Source: Strigomonas culicis (lineage: Eukaryota > Euglenozoa > Kinetoplastea > Trypanosomatida > Trypanosomatidae). From it: DNA of 21,497 bases. Within the stretch, counting starts at the first letter, position 1. Every line of letters starts with the position of its first letter. The stretch spans positions 1 to 21,497 of the forward strand of contig AUXH01000323.1 of the NCBI GenBank assembly GCA_000482145.1, given 5' to 3'. Under the pieces are notes generated by a model. That model was given only the letters and a program-made list of their open reading frames with translations. It did no database searches and was not told where the DNA came from. Shown here piece after piece: positions 14,097 through 21,497 of this stretch. Both the position numbers and the translations under genes were made by a program.

Positions 14097-16229
14097 TCAC
14101 TCCTTGCAGACCTCCGCCGGCACCGGACCCTCCGTCAGCGCCGCCGCGCCGTAGCGGCGCACCAGCTCTTCTGGGGAGAGAGGGGGGAACAGGACGTCCC
14201 GGATGGCTGTGAGGCGCGCGTACTGCGGGTAGCCCGCAACGTGGGCGCCCTCGGCGGGCCGCGCGCCCTCCTCCCACGGCACCGCGAGGCAGCGGTCGCA
14301 GCAGTCGTTGGAGAAGCAGCGCACCTTGATGGAGCCGTACGTCAGGTACAGCTGCGCGTACGTAGACTTGTGGCACCGGTGCTGCCGCAGGCAGTACTTG
14401 TTCTGCTTCTGGATCACGTAGTACGCGCGGATGCCCTCCTCGTACTGGACGTACAGGTGCTCCGGCCGTATGCCGCTGGAGCCGCCGGAGGCGCCCGGCA
14501 TGCTGTCAAAGTTCGCGAAGGTGCGCGGGCCTGGGGCCGGCGCGGCATAGGCGGGCGAGAGACAGGCAAACACCTCCGCCAGGAGCCCCTTCACATGCAT
14601 GTCATACACGGGCACGCGCACGGAGGTGGGCCGCGGGGGGACCGGAACGCTGAACGGACCGCTGCTGGTCTCGGGCGGGTGCGTCTGGGCGCCGTCGTCC
14701 CCTGCGCGTATCCTGCGCAGCGGGCAGCTCGGCGCGTCGTCGCGCTGGACGCTGGCCATGTCCATCACCGCGACGGCGCGCGCCGCGGCGTCCTGCGGCA
14801 GGGGCGTGCTGAACGGGTGCGCGGCGAGGAACTGGATCAGCGTCTCACTCGTGAGGCGCGTCACGCCGGGCACGACGGGCAGCAGGAAGCGGAAATGGAA
14901 GAAGAGCTTCTGCAGCAGCGCCGTCTGGCGCTGCCGCACCGCCGCGTCGTGCGAGAGCTCGATGTGCGCCACGAGGGTGGGCGCGACAGCACCCACCGCA
15001 GGGTCCGGCAGCGCGATGCCCGTGGCCGCCAGCTGGTCGCACAGCAGGTCGTCCGTCGCCGCGTCCGCGAAGGTGTAGCTGGGGCTGATGGGCGACTTGA
15101 CGTTGTAAGGGAGGCGGAACGCGCGCCAGCGCGAGTACACACCGCTGTCCACGAGCCGCTCGAACAGGAGGGCGGCGCGCGGCGGGCCCGCGGGCGCGGG
15201 CCGCTCGCCGGCCAGCCGCGCCCGCACCCGGCCGACCAGCTGCTGCAGGTCCTTGATGCTGTGGAGGACGGCGTTGCCGCGGAGGCGGAAGTGGACGTGG
15301 AAGCTCACCTTCAGCTCGACGAGCGGCGCGCGGCCGTCCGGCGCGGCGCCGCGGCCCACCTGCGCGCTGCTCGTCAGGACGAGGCACCGCTCGACCGGCT
15401 GCTGCAGCCCGTCCTGCAGCTCCTGCGCCAGCAGCAGCAGCACCTCCGCGAGCGCCTCCTCGATCTCCGCCGGTGGCACCACGACGCGCTCCTTCAGTGA
15501 GGGGAACGGGAGCGCCTCGTCGCCGCCGTCCGCCCCACTCGACACCGCGTACGAAAAGTCAATGTCGAAGAAGGGGTCTACCGGCGCGTCCTCGTCGATC
15601 ATGACGTACAGGTTGCGCTCGAACGGATGTGCGATCCCGGCGACGAAGGCGGCGACGGTCGGCAGCGAGCCCCGCTCCGCGTGGACCCCGTCCACCGCCG
15701 CGGTGTCCCGCGACAGGACGTTGAAGACTTTGCTGCTGTTGCCGTGCGGCTTGTCCAACCCGACAACCAACGCGCCGCGGTTCGTGGCGTAGCCTCGGCT
15801 CGCGATGGCCTCCAGGCGCGTGGGGTAGAAGGTGGGCAACAGGCTGCGCGGGTCGGGCACCAACAGGTGGCGCGCCTGCACCGCCTTCGCAGCCTGCTGC
15901 ACGTACGAGGACCACGGCGTCGCGGCGGGGGGCGCTGACGACTTGTGACTCCAGTACTGGTCGGCCGGCACCCCGATCGCGTCCCAGGCGTCCTTGACCG
16001 CCATGTAAATGGCGTCATCTACGGAGTCATCCAACAGTTCCAAGGAGCTCTTACGATCGCACAGAGAGAGCACGTGACACCGCGGTGCGGTTAGGGCAAA
16101 GATGGCGTTCAGCGTGCCGGCCGAGGGGTCGACCAACGCTCCTTCCGCCGTTCCCGCCCCCGCAGCCGCGGACGCGCTCGGGGCCGCAGTTTCGGTCTGC
16201 TCCGTGCGAATTTTCTTTCGCTGAGACAT
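14097..16229 (-). CDS. PPL2: PrimPol-like primase-polymerase (probably PPL2)
   Basis: 710 aa from Met at 16229. Archaeo-eukaryotic primase core: motif I FFDIDFSY with D222 and D224, motif II VSFHVHF with S309/H311, motif III VDSGVYSRWRAFRL with D361, nearly the same as VDLGVYTRNRNFRL in human PrimPol. A C-terminal zinc finger has C613, H620, C638 and C643; the 7- and 5-residue spacings equal the human Cys/His/Cys/Cys finger. Such enzymes make primers on stalled templates and bypass lesions. Trypanosomes have two, PPL1 and PPL2, with PPL2 essential in T. brucei after bulk replication. I recall T. brucei PPL2 lying near adenylate kinase and mMDH on chromosome 10, which supports PPL2 here, but that needs checking. 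Ala/Pro-rich loops break up the core. A longer frame to 16301 is rejected: the likely acceptor (AG at 16287-16286) lies downstream of it. Confidence 0.88.
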   Translation of the reverse strand: MSQRKKIRTEQTETAAPSASAAAGAGTAEGALVDPSAGTLNAIFALTAPRCHVLSLCDRKSSLELLDDSVDDAIYMAVKDAWDAIGVPADQYWSHKSSAPPAATPWSSYVQQAAKAVQARHLLVPDPRSLLPTFYPTRLEAIASRGYATNRGALVVGLDKPHGNSSKVFNVLSRDTAAVDGVHAERGSLPTVAAFVAGIAHPFERNLYVMIDEDAPVDPFFDIDFSYAVSSGADGGDEALPFPSLKERVVVPPAEIEEALAEVLLLLAQELQDGLQQPVERCLVLTSSAQVGRGAAPDGRAPLVELKVSFHVHFRLRGNAVLHSIKDLQQLVGRVRARLAGERPAPAGPPRAALLFERLVDSGVYSRWRAFRLPYNVKSPISPSYTFADAATDDLLCDQLAATGIALPDPAVGAVAPTLVAHIELSHDAAVRQRQTALLQKLFFHFRFLLPVVPGVTRLTSETLIQFLAAHPFSTPLPQDAAARAVAVMDMASVQRDDAPSCPLRRIRAGDDGAQTHPPETSSGPFSVPVPPRPTSVRVPVYDMHVKGLLAEVFACLSPAYAAPAPGPRTFANFDSMPGASGGSSGIRPEHLYVQYEEGIRAYYVIQKQNKYCLRQHRCHKSTYAQLYLTYGSIKVRCFSNDCCDRCLAVPWEEGARPAEGAHVAGYPQYARLTAIRDVLFPPLSPEELVRRYGAAALTEGPVPAEVCKE

Positions 16230-16661
16230 GCTATATGACACCCCACGTGTTCTACAAACACCCAATTGCACAACAAGACGCACTTCTAAAAGACAAAGCA
16301 AATAAACAAACTAACCGATGCGCGAGAGCAAAAAGAGGAGGACGAGACAGACAGATGGTTCCATCAGTGGCGCACCACCACATACACGTGCACAGCGTAA
16401 TGAACAGAGGAGCGCATTGCAGCCGAATCATACATAGAGAACACTGTGACAGATATTTCACTTTTTTTTTTCTACCGACAACATGATAAAGACAAAAAAA
16501 AAACACGAGATACACATGTGCGGGAAAGAAAAATGGTCAGTAATCGCAAATATGCTTTTTTAGTAGTTGGCCTCACAACAAGCACACAAACGTACGGGGA
16601 AAAATAACAACAGTTTTTTTTTTAAATAGTACCAAACGAAACAACGAATACCAACTTTCAT
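16230..16661. other. intergenic region
   Basis: 432 nt. It contains a minus-strand T-rich tract ending in TTTTAG with AG at 16287-16286, a likely splice acceptor 56 nt before the PrimPol-like ATG, plus T or A runs near 16463, 16495 and 16614. No gene is seen. Confidence 0.55.
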
Positions 16662-18422
16662 TTATCTGTAATCTTGTACGAGTGTGTCCTGTACTCGCAA
16701 CGCGGCCCTGTCCCACGACTGTGGGTCGATGCTGTACAGTGAGGCGGTCACCAGATGACGCTGGATGGAGAGGAGCTGCAGCTGCGTCTCTGCATACGTC
16801 ATCGCGGTGTCGGTTTCATGCAGCGTCTTGCGCAGAAGCGCGTCCGTGTTGTGCGCGTCGGGCGGGACCACGCGAGTGAGCCGTCCCTCCACGTGGTTGA
16901 TGCGTGCCTGCAGCGCGTTACGGCTGATCAGCAGGTAGGCGACTTCTTCAATGTACTTCGTGGACAGCCCGGTCGCCGCGGCCACTTCCGTGAAGTGCAC
17001 CACGTCATGCGCCGCGAAGATGTGGTAGCAGACCGCATGGGCCACCTTCTTCTTCAACGTGGCCACGTGCGCGTGCGGCATGAACGCATCGTTGGAAACG
17101 TACCGGTGGAGAAGGATGTCCGTGGACCGGAGCACCTGCGCCCACTGCCCGTCGCACGCCGCCTGGACGAAGGCGGTGATGTCGGACGAGGAGAAGTAAA
17201 GGGACTGCACCTCCGCGACACTGGTGGCAATGCAAAGGACGTCGGACAGCGACTTGGTGGCCAGAGCGCTGAGGAGAAGCAGCGCCGCGAAGGTCTCTGG
17301 TGGAGCCACCACATTCGCCACGGTGAGTGCGAGCGTCTCCTCGAACGCGCCGGTGGCGGATGGGTACACCCACGTGTTGGCACTCGACGGCGTCAACGTG
17401 AAAAACGTGTAGGCGGAGTTATTGAATACGTTGAGTGCCCTTTTGGGGGGAATCGGCCGGTCGTCGCTGTCCAGTATGATCTGCCCAACCGACGGGAACC
17501 TGGACACGCCGTAGTGCGCGCTCTGATAGGGGAGGAAAGAGGCCGCAAAGGCGTCCAGCTCTCCGTGCATGCAGTCCACATAGGCGAACACGGTGTTGAA
17601 GAAGATGGCGTGCTCCACCAGGACGGCGCTGCAGCTGTTGCGCAGTATGAGCATGTCGCTCGTGGACAGATGCAGGTCGTTCAGCTCCTTGATGTCGTTG
17701 CTGATCGCCTGAATGCATTGGGCACCTTCGTGCAAGAGGTTCTCAATGCGTCTCTTCTCGCTCGCCGCGTGTTGCGCGAACGTGTTGCGACTCATGCCTG
17801 CCACGGTGGCGTGCCGCTTGATCTCCAAGGATCCATACACAACGTGCATCTTCTGAGCGTCCTTGTAGGATTCCTTCAAGGCGTCGATGTAGAAATCACA
17901 TCTCTTCTCCACGTCGACCGTCTGCCCGAGCTGGGCCGCGTAGCGCAGGTCGATAAGATAGGGCTCTACCGCGGTCGCCACGCTCGCCAGCGTGCGGAGG
18001 CGGAGCGGGCCCAAGAAGCTGCCGCTGTCCAGCGTCCACACGACCGTGGTGAAGTCGGGCGCTATCCCGTCGTTGTCCGTGATGCCGATGAGGTGTGTTC
18101 GCTGATTTGTTGCAATGGCTTGCGCGACCTTCTGAAGGAGGTCCTCTGCCTTCCGCACAGCGGTCGCCCGCTTCGTCGTGTGTGCTGCCTCCGCCTCGCG
18201 CGACCGCTGCAGAACCACGTTCTGCGTGAGGGAAAAGGGGATCTTCTGCTGATCGCAGACATTCTTTACGTCCGTCATATCGGACACATTGGCACACGTT
18301 TTCTGAAAGGCGTCCAACATCGCTACGGGTACCCGTTTGCTGCTGTCATCGGAGCGCAGCGTGTGAACCACGCGCGCGAAGCACTGCAGCGGCGGCGATA
18401 CGAGAGGGGCGTTATCGGACAT
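16662..18422 (-). CDS. PCI-domain protein, CSN1/Rpn7-like
   Basis: 586 aa from Met at 18422. The C-terminal part resembles the PCI module of COP9 signalosome subunit 1 and proteasome lid Rpn7. A helical repeat region leads to LHRYVSNDAFMPHAHVATLKK (about 440-460), then a winged helix with AAATGLSTKYIEEVAYLLI (about 480-505) and ALQARINHVEGRLTRV, then a C-terminal helix rich in Thr/Gln/Leu, as in CSN1. CSN1 acts in the complex that removes NEDD8 from cullins; Rpn7 is a lid subunit. The N-terminal half (Arg/Lys/Glu helices) shows no catalytic motif, as expected for a scaffold. Third-position GC is visibly lower than in the neighbouring genes. An in-frame extension to 18749 encodes a hydrophobic leader but crosses the predicted acceptor (AG at 18519-18518, pyrimidine tract at about 18566-18537), so Met at 18422 is chosen. 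CSN1 is favoured over Rpn7 only by eye. Confidence 0.65.
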   Translation of the reverse strand: MSDNAPLVSPPLQCFARVVHTLRSDDSSKRVPVAMLDAFQKTCANVSDMTDVKNVCDQQKIPFSLTQNVVLQRSREAEAAHTTKRATAVRKAEDLLQKVAQAIATNQRTHLIGITDNDGIAPDFTTVVWTLDSGSFLGPLRLRTLASVATAVEPYLIDLRYAAQLGQTVDVEKRCDFYIDALKESYKDAQKMHVVYGSLEIKRHATVAGMSRNTFAQHAASEKRRIENLLHEGAQCIQAISNDIKELNDLHLSTSDMLILRNSCSAVLVEHAIFFNTVFAYVDCMHGELDAFAASFLPYQSAHYGVSRFPSVGQIILDSDDRPIPPKRALNVFNNSAYTFFTLTPSSANTWVYPSATGAFEETLALTVANVVAPPETFAALLLLSALATKSLSDVLCIATSVAEVQSLYFSSSDITAFVQAACDGQWAQVLRSTDILLHRYVSNDAFMPHAHVATLKKKVAHAVCYHIFAAHDVVHFTEVAAATGLSTKYIEEVAYLLISRNALQARINHVEGRLTRVVPPDAHNTDALLRKTLHETDTAMTYAETQLQLLSIQRHLVTASLYSIDPQSWDRAALRVQDTLVQDYR

Positions 18423-18848
18423 GTTCAAGACGACGCAGTCGATGACGTAATAAGAAGGCAAACAAATGGTAATTACAATAAAAATAGATCTGGATACGGA
18501 TGACTCAAAGCGATAAACTACATAATAGGAATACCAAAAGAAAAAAAGGTAAGAGAAAGGAAGAGAGCGAACCGATATGTAATAAAAGGCAATAGGATAG
18601 TCGAGTACACGTAGTCGGCGCACGCACGGTCGAAGGAGGCTAATGAGGGAGAAAGCCACTGTCCACAGGGGCTCTTCATTCGAACGATGCCACACACCGT
18701 GAGCACTCCAAAAAACTGTAATCAAAGAGACAAGACACCGCTGACTCAAACACTAGTGGCCTCAGCGGATGGCCACTACGCATGCACCCTATACATAGCA
18801 CCCTTCGTTCTGTAGGCCTTACTCCCTGAGAAGAACCAATCATGTTTG
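18423..18848. other. intergenic region
   Basis: 426 nt between the HPP-family stop and the PCI-protein start. It holds the pyrimidine tract and acceptor of the PCI gene (minus strand, about 18566 to 18518), predicting a 95-nt leader without upstream ATG. No gene is seen. Confidence 0.55.
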
Positions 18849-19715
18849 TCACCAGAATTGAGGATACGGTGAGCGGGAGGGGACTAGGTTGTTTAGCACG
18901 ATTGCCATGACAACCACAATTAACGGACCTAAGAGACAAGGAGTGACCACGAAAAGAAAACCCCCATCCTGGTAGTACGCATTTAGAGTCTGTACCGCTG
19001 CGGAAATGACAGTGGCGCTAGCAGGGGGGTGGAGCGTATTGGTCACGATCATGAGCGCGAGGTGGATGGCGACGCCAGGTGCGCCAGCACAGTGCGAGCC
19101 GAACGGCTGCGGGGGATGGCTCACGGAGCGGAAGGCGTGAGTGAGGGCGGTTCCTATGACCGCCGCGGACACGTGCGAAAAGATGACGCAGCGGGGCTGC
19201 GCAATAGGCGCCTTGGGCACCGCGTAAATAACGGTGCAGGTGGCGCCCAGCGCGGGCAGGAACACGGCGACGCTGTGGCCCGCCAGGTGGTAGAAGCCGT
19301 AGTGGTCCACGAGGGCGAGAACGACCATCGTCACGCACACAAAGGCGAACGCGATGAGCTGATCCCAGGCCGGGTAGAGGCCGTACACGTCAAGGGACTG
19401 GTCGAAGCCCGACAGCCGCTGCCAGTACCACCGCGGGAACTTGTGGCACGTGGGCCACCCGTACGGCGCGGCGACCTTCTGCACCTTCGCCTTCTCCGCC
19501 GGCGCTGCGGGCTCGTGGTTCTCGTCCGCCTCCCCGCTGCACTCGCGCGCTGACAGGCGGTCGTAGTCCTCTTCGAGGGGGCGGTCCGAGAGCTCGGACT
19601 CGGAGAGCTGCATGCCGGTCTGCACCTCCAGGCGAGACTCCCGGCGGCGGGGCAGTGCAGGGACGGGGTGGGGCTCATCGGGGGAGGGAATGGCCTCGCG
19701 GGTGGGATCGCACAT
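18849..19715 (-). CDS. HPP-family integral membrane protein (second of tandem pair)
   Basis: 288 aa from Met at 19715. The first roughly 125 residues are hydrophilic, acidic and probably disordered on the cytosolic side. Four hydrophobic segments follow, with the family hallmark LHPPASAT (HPP at residues 229-231) and a second landmark HSVAVFLPALGATCTVIYAVP corresponding to the family's first-loop helix pair. It ends in a short tail after NNLVPSRSPYPQFW. HPP proteins occur in bacteria, algae, plants and fungi; an Arabidopsis chloroplast member transports nitrite, but most are uncharacterised, and no substrate can be assigned here. The last motif (NNLVP plus YP-W) is shared with the neighbour at 21380-20616, showing tandem duplication. 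The ATG follows a predicted acceptor at 19802-19801 after a pyrimidine run at about 19840-19827. Confidence 0.85.
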   Translation of the reverse strand: MCDPTREAIPSPDEPHPVPALPRRRESRLEVQTGMQLSESELSDRPLEEDYDRLSARECSGEADENHEPAAPAEKAKVQKVAAPYGWPTCHKFPRWYWQRLSGFDQSLDVYGLYPAWDQLIAFAFVCVTMVVLALVDHYGFYHLAGHSVAVFLPALGATCTVIYAVPKAPIAQPRCVIFSHVSAAVIGTALTHAFRSVSHPPQPFGSHCAGAPGVAIHLALMIVTNTLHPPASATVISAAVQTLNAYYQDGGFLFVVTPCLLGPLIVVVMAIVLNNLVPSRSPYPQFW

Positions 19716-20615
19716 CTTCGGTGGAGCGGCAGCGCTGTACACGGGATTGGGTGCCTATGCGTCACTCCCAATGTCAATTGAATGAGCCGACGTTGTTTAG
19801 CTGAGGAATACGATTGAGTCGACCACAGAGAGAGAAAAGAGATTCGCTGAGACGTAAACTTCGCTACGAGAGAAGAAAACCAGAAATGGCGGGGCGCAAA
19901 AGGGTACATAAAGACAGACAACAGGTGCGGCACACACCGCTGACAGCACCACAACGCCGACTCAGTATGCGCGGCACGGGCGGTAGAGGATGTAAGGCGA
20001 GGTATGCTGCTTTTCCTCCCATCGCGCTAGAAACCACATTAGTATGCAAGACTAGGAAGTCCAAAAAGGCACGAAGGAAGGGCTAGAGCTTACATAGAGA
20101 TTCCGCCAATTCATCAGGAACAGAAGAGGATACACGACGTACATTAAATTTTTAATGCGGAGGAACAGTGATCATTTGAGTCACACCTATGAAAGATGAG
20201 CTTCAAGGAGAACATACTACAGAAAAAAGGGGGACGCTTTCCCAACCAGGTAAAGAGGAAATACGACTGCTCCATCAGTTTTTCTCTCCCTTTTTAAGCT
20301 TTCCAGAACACGTTACAACGAGGGCACGCAGCCCAACCGCCCCCCGCCACAGCGGACGGGGTGGGACGGGGAGGAGAGGCAGGGTGCAACAACACAAACG
20401 AACGGTTGCAATTATACTTATCATACGGCACTTGTGCGTACGACAAGGAGTGCTTTAGGAAAAAAAAAAACAGAATACCCGTAAGCAGTGTATTTACACA
20501 TATCAGCACCCACTGGTAAGCGATGCGGACACACTTGGCTACTCACACACATACACACACAAAAGGGGAGGAGCTCAAAGGAGAGCCGTACCTGAGAGGA
20601 CGGCAGTCCTGCGGT
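19716..20615. other. intergenic region between the HPP-family genes
   Basis: 900 nt. Apart from the pyrimidine tract and AG at 19802-19801 serving the left HPP gene, and an A10 run near 20460-20470, I see no gene. A basic 90-codon frame on the plus strand (19814-20086) opposes the transcription unit and has no recognisable domain. Confidence 0.55.
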
Positions 20616-21380
20616 CTATAGCCACACAGGATAACAGTGTCGCCATGGAATTAGATTATTCAGGATCCACCCAAGAAAGCAAATAACGCAACCGCCCAGC
20701 AGCGCTGGGCACACCATGAACATGAAGCCCTGGTCCTTCATAGCACCGTACTCGTGCAGCGCGGCAAGACACGTTGTGGCAGACGCCGACGGCTGCATGG
20801 TGCCGGTAATCATCATGAGTGCCGTGAGAATCGAAACGGCAAAGGCGCAGGCGAGCAGCTGCCCAAGCGGCTGCGGCAGGCTCGACGTGATGTGGGCCCA
20901 CGACACGCCCAGGAAGGCGCCTACAATGTGGGTGGCCACGAGTGCCCGCGGCTGTGACCCCGGGGAGGTCAGCAGGTACATGACCAGTGTGCAGGACGCG
21001 CCGAAGGAGGGCAGGTACGAGAGGAGACCCTTGTTGTACGGCTGCAGACCCTCGGCTTCGATCACGGCGAGGACCGTCAGGGTAATAGCGGTGAACAAAG
21101 CAGCGGGGATGGCATCCCACTGCGGCTGGAAGATCGGCGGTGCCTTCTGCCCGGCCCCTCTGAAGCGCTTCAGGTAGGCAAGCACCGCATGGTCGCTTTT
21201 TGCTGGTCCCGCTATTTCAACGGGAATCGCAATCTCCGAGAGCGACTCGGAGTCTTGCACGGATTCATCCGCATCGAGGCTGCTGTTCGCGGCGGTGGGG
21301 CTCTCCTCTAGTACATTTCCTTCGGGTTCTGTCTCCGATCCGCCGTCTCTACGACGAGCATTGGGTGTGTGACGCGACAT
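20616..21380 (-). CDS. HPP-family integral membrane protein (first of tandem pair)
   Basis: 254 aa. A Ser/Glu/Asp-rich hydrophilic N terminus of about 85 residues precedes four hydrophobic segments. The landmark SYLPSFGASCTLVMYLLTSPG aligns with the neighbour's FLPALGATCTVIYAVPKAP, and the protein ends NNLIPWRHCYPVWL like the neighbour. The defining HPP triplet is degenerate here (MQPSASAT from residue 195, where the neighbour has LHPPASAT), so the His and one Pro are lost. It is probably a diverged duplicate membrane transporter-like protein with unknown substrate. The ATG at 21380 is preceded by a CAG acceptor candidate at 21388-21387 and, further up, by a 60-nt CT repeat, so the mRNA leader is short. 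Confidence 0.82.
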   Translation of the reverse strand: MSRHTPNARRRDGGSETEPEGNVLEESPTAANSSLDADESVQDSESLSEIAIPVEIAGPAKSDHAVLAYLKRFRGAGQKAPPIFQPQWDAIPAALFTAITLTVLAVIEAEGLQPYNKGLLSYLPSFGASCTLVMYLLTSPGSQPRALVATHIVGAFLGVSWAHITSSLPQPLGQLLACAFAVSILTALMMITGTMQPSASATTCLAALHEYGAMKDQGFMFMVCPALLGGCVICFLGWILNNLIPWRHCYPVWL

Positions 21381-21421
21381 CAGTGCCTGTGGCAGCAGTT
21401 GAACACTTCAAGCGGGTGTAT

Positions 21422-21424
<3 letters not shown>

Positions 21425-21484
<60 letters not shown>
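21425..21484. repeat. (AG)30 microsatellite, a perfect CT polypyrimidine tract on the coding strand
   Basis: About thirty uninterrupted AG units at the right edge. Read on the minus strand it is (CT)30, 45 nt upstream of the HPP-family ATG at 21380, ideally placed as the trans-splicing polypyrimidine tract. Candidate AGs follow at 21407-21406 and 21388-21387. Length at this site is likely to vary between strains. Confidence 0.85.
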
Positions 21485-21487
<3 letters not shown>

Positions 21488-21497
21488 TAGTAGAGAG

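Noticed and set aside
14097..16301. 24-residue N-terminal extension of the PrimPol-like protein, possibly a mitochondrial presequence
   Set aside because: The likely acceptor (AG at 16287-16286) falls downstream of the ATG at 16301, leaving MSQRKK at 16229 as the first start in the mRNA.
16662..18749. 109-residue hydrophobic N-terminal extension of the PCI protein
   Set aside because: It spans the predicted pyrimidine tract and AG acceptor and is not expected in a cytosolic or nuclear PCI scaffold.
19814..20086. 90-codon basic plus-strand frame between the HPP genes
   Set aside because: Opposite to the transcription unit, no domain, and its Arg/Lys content comes from the purine-rich strand that provides the splice tract for the minus-strand gene.
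1..21497. Transposons, CRISPR arrays, strand-switch region, or a viral insertion
   Set aside because: No transposase, reverse transcriptase, integrase, regular spacer array or change of coding strand is present. The repeats are microsatellites and duplicated host genes.

Overview
The window looks like nuclear DNA of a trypanosomatid flagellate (Kinetoplastea), probably a Leishmania/Crithidia-type lineage; I cannot fix the genus. Fourteen intron-less protein genes all lie on the minus strand, as in a polycistronic transcription unit read from right to left. Coding regions are GC-rich. The gaps are AT-rich and full of homopolymers, microsatellites and, on the minus strand, polypyrimidine tracts followed by AG, the signature of spliced-leader trans-splicing. 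TGA, TAG and TAA all serve as stops, so the code is standard. One N at position 36 marks this as draft assembly.

In transcription order (right to left): two tandem HPP-family membrane proteins (21380-20616 and 19715-18849); a PCI-domain protein of CSN1/Rpn7 type (18422-16662); a PrimPol-like primase-polymerase with a complete catalytic triad and zinc finger, probably PPL2 (16229-14097); a canonical adenylate kinase (13775-13119) and a divergent adenylate-kinase paralogue (12616-11918); four tandem malate-dehydrogenase-family genes (11654-6134); an XRCC4-like protein (5820-4840); a ubiquitin-like-domain membrane protein resembling Dsc3 (4505-3834); a NOL12/RRP17-type nucleolar protein (3411-2602); and an unrecognised GC-rich protein (1761-781).

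The MDH array contains one canonical mitochondrial-type enzyme (10276-9323), two paralogues that keep the catalytic residues (8402-7431 and 7093-6134), and one paralogue that has lost the catalytic His, the active-site-loop arginines and the NAD-binding acidic residue (about 11654-10626). That last gene looks like a pseudoenzyme, and its 5' end appears to be broken by one base in a T-homopolymer. Two blocks of near identity between the canonical gene and the 7093-6134 paralogue, surrounded by diverged sequence, look like gene conversion.

The most interesting gene is the XRCC4-like one. Its head domain, coiled coil with an N-x-KKAKIR motif, basic patch and C-terminal ED-L-[FY] motif all match XRCC4, the ligase IV partner of classical end joining. 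That pathway is usually described as lacking ligase IV and XRCC4 in trypanosomatids. Because transcription units in these organisms are not functional operons, neighbourhood alone says little about shared function; the paralogue clusters reflect tandem duplication.
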